Part shown: in pieces, positions 54,458 to 64,000 of the stretch
Position numbering within the stretch: the stretch's first letter is position 1
How the letters are laid out: every line of letters starts with the position of its first letter
Origin: Galeruca laticollis
Lineage: Eukaryota; Arthropoda; Insecta; Coleoptera; Chrysomelidae
Direction: 5' to 3'
Length of the DNA stretch: 64,000 nt
Assembly (NCBI GenBank): GCA_963921935.1
Contig: OY998175.1
Span: forward strand, 154,750,809-154,814,808
The notes under the pieces: generated by a model
The model's database searches: none
What the model saw: the letters and a program-made list of their open reading frames with translations, nothing else
Told to the model about the DNA's origin: nothing
Program-made: the position numbers and the translations under genes

Positions 54458-54700
54458 TTACAAATTATTTATACGGTGAGTTCCTGTTGCCTGCTTTATT
54501 GCATTGCTTCTGTTGATATCTCTTTTCAACGCTCTTCGGTGTGTTTTCCATACTGACCAAACGAATTTGCAGATAAAAGCTATTGTTATAATGTATAGTA
54601 ATACCATGATGTGCATCGCAACATTATCTTGCTGTACCATGAAAGTGTTATTGACAATTCCTGTATCTTTTGCTTCCTGTTTTGTTGATGAACCTCCCAT
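54458..54700 (-). CDS. Predicted N-myristoylated single-pass membrane micro-protein of the LTR element
   Basis: It has 80 residues from the ATG at 54700. A longer reading from 54742 exists, but the internal Met gives MGGSSTKQEAK, a classic N-myristoylation start. One hydrophobic segment (about residues 33-52, HIMVLLYIITIAFICKFVW) is followed by a basic tail (KTHRRALKRDINR). Known domains: none recognised. I recall similar MGG-plus-membrane-helix ORFs upstream of gag in some insect LTR elements, from general knowledge only. It lies in the leader, 41 bp before the gag ATG. It could anchor particles or gag at membranes; this is inference from the topology. Confidence 0.6.
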   Translation of the reverse strand: MGGSSTKQEAKDTGIVNNTFMVQQDNVAMHIMVLLYIITIAFICKFVWSVWKTHRRALKRDINRSNAIKQATGTHRINNL

Positions 54701-54901
54701 TGTTTCTTTTCTCCAAGGTCCCAAATTTAAGTAAAAAACCATATAGTTCTATCCTTATAACATCAATTGTACCATAACTTATAATTTACTTACAGGATAA
54801 TTTACCATAACCATTTAATCTGGAGGATTACTATTTTACTATTACCATTTACCATTAATATTCACTATCCATTTTTCCATTACCATATTACCATTCACTT
54901 C
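54700..54901 (-). repeat. Leader with degenerate TACCATT repeats
   Basis: From about 54780 to 54900 the plus strand is a loose array of ACCATT/TTACCATT words (minus strand AATGGTAA). It separates the small ORF from the primer-binding repeats. Confidence 0.6.
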
Positions 54902-55061
54902 GCAGGATCGCCATGTAGTGGCGATGTATATTTTACCATTAATTTTACCATTAGTTCCGCAGGATCGCCATGTAGTGGCGATAACCATTATACAATTAAT
55001 TTTACCATTTCCATTATACAATTACCATTTCCATTTAGTTTGCAGGATCGCCATGTAGTGG
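54902..55061 (-). repeat. Primer-binding site and two extra copies of the LTR/PBS junction
   Basis: The genuine junction (minus strand CCACTACA then TGGCGATCCTGC) is at 55042-55061. Two more copies lie at 54959-54982 and 54902-54925, each as the near-palindrome ATCGCCACTACATGGCGAT plus CCTGC. TGG is the normal start of a tRNA-primed site; which tRNA is not identified here. The sequence between copies is made of TACCATT-like words. Confidence 0.75.
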
Positions 55062-55512
55062 TTACTTAGCAAGGGCCCCTCGTATACTCGACGTTTACCA
55101 TAAAGGCATATTATTATGGAGGAAACCACTTACCTAGCAACCTGTGTTCGGGAACAGAATAAACAATAACACATTTATAAAATCACTGGGTTCAAGTATA
55201 ATACATTTTAAAAATACACGATTATAAATATCAAAACGACTTATTCAAAGTATTAATAACAATAATATCATCCTGGTTCGTTCACACCCATTATATAGGA
55301 AACATAGTTGTGTTTTTCTACATATCCGACCTCCGTCTGTAAACTATACATGTCTGTTTATAAAATAACAAAAACAATCTTTCCTTGATAAATGACATTG
55401 ACTATGGCCGGCCGATGCTCCCTAAATACTATAATTAATATTAACCTGAATTTAAATATTATTTCTAAGTTAGTGTCCTTTTGTCTTTAATGTCTTTTAA
55501 GGGATCACTACA
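55054..55512 (-). repeat. 5' LTR (element on the minus strand)
   Basis: 459 bp, the same ends as the other LTR. Followed by AAAC at 55513-55516, the right target duplication. Confidence 0.95.
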
Positions 55513-55595
55513 AAACAATTGTCAATTTTTTAGAATTTTCAATAACTTTTATTATATTGTGGAATTAACTAGAAACCGTGAGTTTCATTTAAAAC

Positions 55596-57462
55596 ACTAA
55601 AGATGGCAATGATATATTAATTCGATGGCAACAAATCCACTATGGTCATGATATTCAATTAGAACATCTAAGACTACAGAAAGAGGATCGTCAAAATATT
55701 GCATCAAAATTAATCACTGGAGTAACCTCAGCAAGGTAAGTTAGTTTTAACTAAACTAAAGATACATTAATTAATAATGTTCTTAAATATTTTAGGATCC
55801 TTGCCACAATTCGAGATGACATACAAAAACATCTCAAAAGGATTGATTTACTCACACCTAAAGATATCGACAATATCAAAACAAGTTTCAATGTCCACAT
55901 CAAAGATGGAAAGAGGCATGAAAATGATGCTGTGTCTGTCGACTTGTTTGTTGCAGAATGCTTCTCTAAGGATGCAGCTGATAATCCAATATTATTTTAT
56001 AAACAACAAGGAGTACATTCTGAACTTTTAGAAGAAAAAGATGTTTGTCTAATAATCAAGAACAAATCCCAGAGAATGATGTTCGAAAAATTTGGAAGTA
56101 ACATAATAGCGATCGATGGCACACATGGCTTAAACGGATATGACTTTGAATTAACTACTATTATGGTGATCGATGAATTTAAACAAGGCTTTCCTGTCTC
56201 ATTTATGTTCTCCAACCGAAAAGATACTTTAATTTATCAAGTGTTATTCGAAAATATAAAATCAGCTATAGGTACAGTTTTTCCTCAAACATTCATGTCA
56301 GATTTGGCAGAAAATTTTTATAATGCTTGGACTGCAGTTATGGGACCAGCACCTCATCACATTTTTTGTTCGTGGCATGTGGATCGTGCATGGCAAAGTA
56401 ATTTAAACAAAATACATAATATAGAAAAACGTAGTGATGTCTACAAAGTGCTCAAGACCCTACAACATACAGAAGAGTTTGATTTCCAAAAATCTTTGGA
56501 TAATGCCTTAAATTTAATGTTAAACGATCAAGATTTAAAATACTTTGGCAATTACTTCAAAACTTATTATAGTGAAAATTATGATAAATGAGCCTACTCT
56601 TTCAGAAAGAACTGTGGTATAAATATCAACACACTTTTAGAATCGATGCATAAGGTGATTAAATACTTTTATCTAGACCGTAAATCAGTTCGGAGGCTTG
56701 ATAAAGGCTTAGACGTTGTATTAAAATATGTTCGAGACAAAAGCATCGAACGCATAATTAAGCGGACAAAAGGAAAAAATACTAGTCATAGCAGAGACAT
56801 ATTTGAGAGACACAACAAAGCTTTGGAAATGACTTGGAAGTTGAACTACATAGTAGAAGACAGTGGTAACCACTCATCCTAGAATGTTTTTAATGAAGCA
56901 GGATCAGTATCTGTGGTGAAACTGCTCTGTGATACAAGATGCTGTGAAATATTTTGTACTAGTTGCAACATTTGTGTTCACATGTTTTCATGTTCTTGTT
57001 CTGACTATAAAAAAAAATAATCAAACAATCTGCAAGCACATTCATTTTATAAAACTGAATAAATTTAGTGATGAACAAAAATCCGACTACGCTTCAAAAA
57101 AAGTAGAAGAAAACATCAGTTTTCTTTCAACATTGGATGAAAGTGAAAATATTTCAAACACCGATGTCAAACTGATAAACATTATAGATGCTACTTTTTC
57201 TAAATTGAATACTGTAGATTTAAAAAGACTTGATGGTGATGTTATTCAGCAGATTCACTATCATTTAAATGTAATAAACAGTTTGTCTGTACTTTCAAAA
57301 TATGATTCGTCATTAAAAGCTACAACGACAGATATGCATACAGGTAAAAAGAAACAGAAAAGGATCATTTCTCCGCAACCACGATTTTCATCCACAAAAA
57401 AAAGCGGGACCACAGAAAATCCACTTACCAGACGCCATCAAATAGAGAAGTTTCCAGCATAA
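55596..57462 (+). pseudogene. MULE transposase relic 2 (catalytic domain, SWIM finger)
   Basis: An exon-like piece (about 55594-55735) encodes GNDILIRWQQIHYGHD and QKEDRQNIASKL, then a GT-AG intron (55736-55795) to LATIRDDIQKHLKRID. The MULE catalytic domain follows with IAIDGTHGLNGYDFELTTIM (first Asp), FMSDLAENFYNAW (second Asp) and HHIFCSWHVDRAW. A TGA at 56589-56591 replaces an expected Trp before AYSFRKNCGIN. A second stop at 56880-56882, and a frameshift in an A-run near 57010 within the SWIM zinc finger (CSCSDY...CKHIHF), complete the damage. The last 140 codons (57060-57462) are open and Ser/Lys-rich. The LTR element inserted 80 bp upstream and may have cut off the N-terminal zinc finger. 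Confidence 0.75.
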
Positions 57463-58670
57463 GTAAAGCTCTGGTTGATAGACCAGATTTGTTTATTTCC
57501 ACCTCTGCTTCTAATGATCATATGTATTAATTATATATTTTGTTATTTGTACTGTATATAATAAAGCAATAATTTATTTTTATATTCAACTTAATTATAA
57601 CTGCCTACCTAATGGACTATTTTATGGACATAAAGTGCTCCTTTATGGTCTAGTCCATAATAAAAAATATTATGGACGGCTTGTCAACATGAAGTTTCAA
57701 GCAACAAATAAGCTGTTCTCTAGCTTTTTACACAATATCTTTAAATCCAGATGAGAACACGTTTTATATTCATTATTTATTTTAGAATTGAAAGAACTTT
57801 CGTATAAATAGGCTTGGAAAATTTGTGACAATAGAATATCAAATGAAGCATGTGCTCTAGAAGTCCCAAGTATAATAAGCCCTAACTGGCTGCAGTGCAT
57901 CAGGAACCCTTGCGATAGACAGGCTAAAGTTAAAAAATGCTCTAGAAACCCTATATCTAATAGTTATTCGCTCCATAAGGCCAAAAATTATGTTTTCGAG
58001 TTAAGAAAAAGAAATCATCGGACGATGCATTTGCGGAGTCCGATGAGTTTTTCGAGTATTGAGAAGCATTTTTTGAAGAAATGAAACAAAAATTTTTCAT
58101 CAACTACAAAATTTAATGGAAAATTAAGTATGAAATTAACGCGTAATTCCCTGTGCTTATGCTAAGATCGGACCAGTATCATAAAGTGGAAAAAGTACAC
58201 AAGATTGCCATTTTTATACAGCTACCGAAATGGTTTTCTTTTTCTGCAAAATGTTTGCAAATTATAGCACCATTATTGTGTAATTGAAAAACAATTTAGA
58301 AATGTCGAATATTATAATATTTTTATATAATAATTATTTATCTCGAATCGAACATAAAGATATGTAGGATATTCGGACATACACACTTTACTGACTTGTC
58401 CTCATTATGACTACGCTCGTTTAACCATAAGTCTTAAGACGCCTCTAGAAATCTCTACATTATATCCTCATGACATAAATAGCTATTATTTGAGTGGTTG
58501 AAGAAAGTGTTACATCATCCAATAGCGGAATAAATAACTATCATTGAACAGCAAAACAGTTTTATTTTATTATTCACATAATAGTACAAATATTATATGT
58601 ACCAATGTACTAAAGTGAGTTTTAATTCCGTTGATACCCGCGAATTTTAAAACCATGCTTTAAACGTAGG
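57463..58670. other. Probable 3' part of MULE relic 2, non-coding
   Basis: No coding frame. An imperfect inverted word TCCATAAT/ATTATGGA occurs near 57650-57676. Confidence 0.35.
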
Positions 58671-58713
58671 CATGCGCAGAGCGAGGATCGGCGTGGACGA
58701 TTTAGGGTCTCGT
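58671..58713 (-). repeat. Repeat Q, right copy (inverted)
   Basis: Inverse of 48778-48819 with about four differences. Lies 80 bp from repeat P' in the same order as the left pair. Confidence 0.75.
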
Positions 58714-58793
58714 TTAATTTGGAAATAATCATCAAATCTAAAACGAAAATTTAGAATTTAGGTTATATTGACATGAATGGCATGCGACACTTA

Positions 58794-58863
58794 GTTCCGT
58801 GGCTAAGATACGTCACTTATACAATTTGCATGTCCTGTCCCCTGGGCGTATTTTACTGTAGTC
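58794..58863 (-). repeat. Repeat P, right copy (inverted)
   Basis: Inverse of 46039-46107 at about 89% identity. Confidence 0.8.
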
Positions 58864-59639
58864 TGTAAATAAAGGGAGCCTGTATTTTTGCAAGAATTTT
58901 AGTGACTTTAGGTAATGGCCAGAAATTGTAAACGTTATTAGGAGAATAGGAGAATTGTAAATTGTATTCTTTGTTTGTAAACCATTACATGAAATCCACT
59001 ATCGTGTTACAATAAGCATGAATTGATAATTAAATGGCATGTCTTAAACTAATATGTCATTTTAACAAAACAATGGAATAAGGGGCAAAAAAGAAGTTTT
59101 CGGTGTCATCATGTCCAATTTTATTGAAAAAAAGTTAAATATGACTTGTCTATTTAAATAAAAAGTTACAAAATCCTTTAACCAAGTTATTATAGAAATA
59201 AAAAAAATCCACAGTAAAGTATTTCTCTTTTATTTTCAGTTTAGAACATGTCTAAAAAAGCGAAAACCAGTGAAATCTGGAATTTTGTACCCCTGTTGAG
59301 GGCTACAATTATTATGAAACATGTAATATGTATAAGAAAAAATGTTTCTTTTTAAAAGTAATGAATAAACCCTAAAATTGATATATTTTTTACAGATAAT
59401 ATTGCAACATGTTCATTTGAAATTCTCAATTTAGAATTAAATAATATTAAACTATTTGCAATTTTTATGTTACACCTTTTTTATTAATATTTCTTCGAGT
59501 TATGAGTCGATCTCGATTTTGTATTATTGCTAATTGTCAATCAGGATAATATTTATTGTTTTAAAATAACCCGATAAGAGGTGCATAAATAATATATTCG
59601 TACGCGTCGCCAGTTTCAGCGCGCTGGTCGTATATTTTG
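58864..59639. other. Non-coding, AT-rich
   Basis: No feature recognised. Confidence 0.35.
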
Positions 59640-59768
59640 ATTTGTCTGTGCTATTTACACTCAGTCACTGCGGTGATTCAAATCACCGAATAAAATCACG
59701 ATGATTTATTAGAAATCACTGTTGGCGTTTCACCGGTTACCGGAAAATCACCGTATTTTCCAACACTA
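59640..59768 (-). repeat. CGGTGAT-rich segment, right copy
   Basis: Inverse reads TAGTGTTGGAAAATACGGTG and then CCGGTAACCGGTGAAA. It has itself a short internal inverted repeat, CGGTGATTCAAATCACCG at 59669-59686. Confidence 0.4.
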
Positions 59769-61150
59769 AAAAAACACCAATTCTAAACTTATAGTATGTG
59801 GAGGTGCAATAAAAAGTGCAAGGAAAAAAATACAAAGAAATGTTTTAAATAAAATTTATTGTATTTGCGCAGATGCACGTTTCTAAAATATTTTGAGATG
59901 TTAGGTTAGATGTTCAGCCTAAGCGGACAGCATGAAGTTTACTTTTTTTTAATATGACATCTTGTATTTTTGTTTACCATCGAATTCAGCGTAAAATTCT
60001 GCATCTAGCCCTATCTTTTCTTTTCCCATAAATTGCGACGTTGCCAAGTTGGAGCGAAAGATATGAAGATTTGACGAAAATTGGTGCACTATAAATGCCT
60101 ATACTAAAGGTCGGAAATAATAGTCAGTGACTAATTTTTAGCATATAAGTATCTCAAGAAAGGCAAGGGAAGAGAGAAGCAATTCCAGTGGCGGAAACAA
60201 TTCATTTTTAAATAAATAATGTGTAATAACTATAATGGAATAGTAATAAGTAAACTTAGAGGCAAATAAGTATGTACTTTGTATATTTAGCATATTTTAT
60301 ACAAATATTTTGCATTTTTTAAAGATATAGACATATTATTCATAATAATTTCTTTTTAGACAATAATTTTATTTAAGGGTAGATTTATCAATAGATAAAC
60401 AGTATTGAAAACCCTAAAACTTCTTCAGGTAGGTAGGTTTTGTTTGCAGTTCTAGGTAAACATGAATATTTCGGAAACTTCCATTAATGTTTAGGTAGGT
60501 TTGGTATTTGGGATTTTTAGAATTGTAAAAAACATATTTTTCTGTAAAATGTTTCAAATATAACGGACAATTTTTTAAATTATATTTCGTATTTGCTATT
60601 TTCTATTATCAAAATATAAAAGGAATCTATGAGTTTAGAAATATTTAATAATATGAAAGACATATTAAAAGCAGAAGGATGTATTTAGTTTGAAAACCGT
60701 AAAAAGACTGAATTATATTTTCTGTAAATTTTAGTTACTCTCTTAAAAGTCCCGCGCCTCTGTCGATAAATGTCAATACAATTACGAACGTCGAACACTA
60801 ACTTTCGTTAATTAAATAATGTGCTTCAAATACTCCTACGCTCTATTGTACGGGTCGAAATAAATTTGACACCAGTGCGCGTTTTGTCTTGGTAAGCTGT
60901 GTCGCCAGTTAGAAGGGCCGGACATTTTTTTTGGCATCAGGAGTGGATCCATGCAGCCAGGAACACTGTTGATAAAATCGCAATAACTATCCTATATGTT
61001 TGTGTACATGCTTAAGGGTTACATCGACTATGAGGAAAGACAAGGTCACACGCTTCTCGCCTAGGGGTCAATCAAGGCATTATTCTACCAATACAGGTGA
61101 ACCACGGATAGGAAGGTATATATACACAAGGGAACAAAACATAGGTATTA
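59769..61150. other. Non-coding, no recognised feature
   Basis: AT-rich with no domain-bearing ORF. The last 200 bp are less AT-rich. Confidence 0.35.
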
Positions 61151-61154
61151 GCAT

Positions 61155-63990
61155 CTAACAATGGACTTTCTAGATAAATTTGTCTTATTGATAAACTTGA
61201 TGATTAGGTCAAGGACCTATTTGTTATTGGTGCCCAAGAGGAATGGCATGTTGATTGGGAATTCAATCCCAAGTTCTCTAAGATCTCATATTAGGATGTT
61301 GTTGTGAGTTTCGAATTTCTTGCATTTTAAGAAGATGTGTTCTAAGTCAGCCCTTTCATTACACTCTTCGCATAGATCAGATGTTATTACTTTGAGTTTG
61401 TTGAGATGAGAGGGGTAAGATGCATGTCCGAATCGCATTCTTATTAAGGAGACCGTCTGTCTTCGGCTGTAAGGAGTGTTCCTGTACCAGCATTTTTTTG
61501 GTATGTATTTTTGTAACAAAGTATACTGTGCATTTTTGTTATTGCAATAGTTTTCCCAGTGTATGGTCCATCTTTTATACAAATTGTTTTTGCATAATAT
61601 GTTAATGCAATCCGATAGGCAATTATTCTCAAAATATGCTTCTCCTGTGTCAATACTTTCTTTTACTAAAATAACTACGTGCTCGTTTTGTTTTATGCCT
61701 ATGTGAGCATTAACCCAAGCCATTTGTATGTCGAATTTCCTTGAGGTGGGTTGTCCTAAGATTATTTGGATTGTTGGGTTTATTTATACTCTGTAGGACG
61801 GATATTGAGTCTGAAAATAACGTAATGTTTTTATGTTGGTTTTGAGCTGCTAAGGCTTTCAATATTCCGTATGCCTCTATTTTTCCTTTGGGAATATAAA
61901 ATACACACCCAGTACCTAACTCATTCTTTGATGCATCATTGTATACTGCCATGTTACTTTCATTATCATCTGTAATTCTTTCGAGTAAATTTTGATTATA
62001 AGGAGCAGTTTCAGAGTATTTCGGTATTATAATTTTTGGTTTGTTTTGATATAATTCAAAGTATTTAACTCTCGTGTGCTGCATCAATGTCGTGTTGCTC
62101 GTATTATGAAAACCTATACAAAGTGGAGGAGAATTTTTTTTGATCCAGTATGTTTTTGTCAAATCGTGGCAGTTTAAAACAGATACTTTATGGATTAGTG
62201 GCGAGTGTTTTAATTTGCATTTTAAAATCATTGTTTCAGTAAAGTATTCTCTTCTCAATTTTAGTGGCGGATCTTTTGCTTCCACTCTAATAGCTTCGAC
62301 AGGTGTAGACCTCATTGCTCCGATGCAAATTCTAAGAGCTTTATTCTAGATAAGATCTAGTTGTTTTAGGTTTGTGTCATTTGCTGATCCGTACAGTATG
62401 CTTCCTTAGTTCATTATAGATCGGATGTAAGCTCTGTAGAACAAAAGTGCGATATCTAGACCATCTCCCCACCACGTCCTCGTAATCATTTTCAGGAAAT
62501 TTATTGCTTTTGTGCACTTTGTTTGTATGAGTTCTATGAATGGTTTCCATGTTAGCTTGCTATCCAGTACTATTCCTAAATATTTAACTTCATCTTTGTA
62601 TGGTAGTAGAGCATTACCTAATTGGATATATTCAGGTTTTTGTACAATATGTCTAGAAAATACGTTGATGCTTGACTTATGAGGCACGATCTGAAGTCCT
62701 AGGTTCTGGATGGTGGTGATCAAAGGAATGAAGTTCTTTAGTTTCTGTAATCCACGATCGTATTTCTTTTCCTGTGAGTATAGTTGTTTCCTCTGTAATT
62801 GAGTGTAAACAAGCGGTAAATATATTAAATAGTAGGGGAGATAATGTTGATTCCTGAGGTAGTCCCAGTGAGGTATGTCGTGCTCCGATTAGGGAATTAT
62901 TGTGTCTAATATATACTTTCCTATTTGATAGCATTTGACATAATAAGTTCCTGATTCGTTCTGGGAAGTTCAATTCTTTCATTTTATATTTTAGTATTGG
63001 GATGTTCACTGTATCATGAACACCTTGAAGGTCTAAGAATGTTGCAATTAAGTATCCATTTTCTGAGAATGTGTTCTGTATATCTGTGGTAATGTGTGAT
63101 GCCGCGTCAATTGTGCCGAATCCTTTTTTAAATCCATATTGGGTTACGGGTAATATTTGGTTCTGGTTTATCCACCACTCTAGTCGATTTTTGATTATTC
63201 TCTCAAAGGTCTTTAGAACACATGAGAAAAGCGATATTCCTCTGTAAGATTCAGGATCTTTCCCAGGTTTTAGAATTGGAATGATTATCACCTTTTTCCA
63301 ATCTTGTATGTTGCAATTCCCGGTTGATCATATTTCGTTGAATATTTCCAATAAAAACATTTTGGCGTTTTTAGGTGTAGCACCATTGCATATTTAATGT
63401 CATCTTCTCCAGGTGCCGTATTTTTTCAAATATTGAGAGCATTTTCTAATTCCCCAAATTCCAGGCTCCGCTGGAAAATTTCTGGTGTATCTTCTGCTTG
63501 CTTTACTGTTGTAATTTCCTCGGGATTTAATAGTACCATTGGGGGTGTAATTTTGTCTAAAAACGGTTCTACCTAGTTGTAATCTGTGGACTTGGTTCGA
63601 TTAGTTAGATTTCCATTCATTTTTTTTGCTTGATTCCATATTTGAGTCATGGGCGTATTTTTGTTGAGGTTATTGCAATATGTAATCCAGGATTGTCTTG
63701 CCACTTTTCTTAGAAATCTTTTAGTTTTGGCAGCTTGATTTTTTGCAGACAGGAAGTTTTCCAGTGTGCTGGAATTTTTAAATTTTATCATTAATTTTTC
63801 CTTGCCTGAATTGCTTCATCGCACTCGTCATTCCACCACGGTGTTCTCTTGGTTTATTTATTGGGATGGAATTATTTGCTGAACTATTTATTCCTTCTAT
63901 AAAGTATGATTATTTCTCATTGATGTTGCTGAAAATGGGATTGTCTTGTGCAAAGAAGTGTCAATGTTCTGTTTATAAGAATTCCAATCG
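61155..63990 (-). pseudogene. LINE ORF2 relic with RNase H (I/LOA-type), partial
   Basis: Minus strand, entering from the window end. It reads KKADWNSYKQNIDTSL near 63990, then the pre-RT linker (AKTKRFLRKVARQSWITYC near 63700). The RT part (63291-62677) shows IIPILKPGKDPESYRGISL, LDLQGVHDTVNIPILKYKMK (the catalytic FxD is altered) and GLPQESTLSPLLFNIF. The YADD box expected next is not found, probably deleted. The thumb (62723-62406, KYLGIVLDSKLTWKPF) and RNase H follow: YNDASKNELGTG, IEAYGILKAL, LFSDSISVLQSI and WVNAHIGIKQNE near 61715. The C-terminal Cys/His segment is CEECNERADLEHIFLKC near 61360. It ends in two stops (61286 and about 61226) and residual sequence to 61158. At least six lesions. 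Confidence 0.75.
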
Positions 63991-64000
63991 GCTTTTTTTA

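Larger units (their letters stand above)
50385..55512 (-). mobile_element. Ty3/Gypsy-type LTR retrotransposon lacking RT, with an L1-ORF1-like gene
   Basis: 5128 bp between TGTAGTG...CACTACA LTRs (458 and 459 bp, about 98% identical), flanked by AAAC on both sides. In reading order (minus strand) it has the 5' LTR (55054-55512), a primer-binding site, a repetitive leader and a small membrane-protein ORF. Then come gag, a LINE-ORF1-like ORF, a stub of RNase H fused to integrase, a polypurine tract and the 3' LTR. Protease, RT and nearly all RNase H are absent. It must depend on another element for reverse transcription. Confidence 0.9.

Noticed and set aside
57640..57680. Possible small hairpin TCCATAAT...ATTATGGA
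   Set aside because: Arms of about 8 bp in AT-rich sequence are expected by chance.
1..64000. Bacterial-type systems, CRISPR arrays, operons
   Set aside because: Introns, LINEs and insect retroelements show eukaryotic nuclear DNA. No regularly spaced repeat array was seen.

Overview
The window is AT-rich insect nuclear DNA made almost entirely of nested and broken transposable elements, with one recognisable host gene. The host gene is on the minus strand and encodes kinesin-associated protein 3 (Kap3, the non-motor subunit of heterotrimeric kinesin-2). Its C-terminal exons lie at 16640-17922 and the next exon upstream at 30382-30600. All splice phases agree, and the intron between them is about 12.5 kb. 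No earlier Kap3 exon was recognised up to the window end, so at least another 33 kb may be intron. The mix of Jockey, I, R2-like, CR1-like, Penelope, errantivirus, pogo, Harbinger and MULE elements plus a typical insect Kap3 supports an insect; the order cannot be fixed from the sequence.

Layout. 2-2843: apparently intact PIF/Harbinger transposon with a four-exon transposase and a spliced MADF-domain partner gene. 3160-3400: hAT transposase scrap. 3614-8396: decayed pogo-like transposon with a non-LTR retrotransposon inserted in it. 9179-16488: region bounded by short inverted ends, holding an R2/Utopia-like element (endonuclease of restriction-enzyme type) and the 5' half of a CR1-like element on the minus strand. 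16640-17922: Kap3 3' exons. 18433-23590: Jockey-like copy A, interrupted by another LINE. 23600-29820: degraded errantivirus (gag, pol, env). 30382-30600: Kap3 exon.

30974-32830: short hAT-type element with a target-site duplication, containing a pogo-like miniature element (31106-32584). 33190-38489: full-length I-type LINE with two intact ORFs and a 13-bp target duplication, probably the youngest LINE here. 38503-44310: Jockey-like copy B, broken by only a few small lesions. 44686-59768: a MULE-rich block with two MULE transposase relics, a long hairpin, a Penelope-like fold-back, and a complete LTR retrotransposon (50385-55512). 61155-64000: decayed LINE with RNase H on the minus strand, running off the window.

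The most unusual object is the LTR retrotransposon at 50385-55512 (minus strand). It has two nearly identical LTRs, a 4-bp target duplication, an intact gag and an intact integrase ORF. It has no protease, reverse transcriptase or complete RNase H. In their place is an intact ORF for a coiled-coil protein resembling LINE ORF1 (L1-ORF1-like). It also has a predicted myristoylated single-pass membrane micro-protein upstream of gag and a threefold repeat of its LTR/primer-binding junction.
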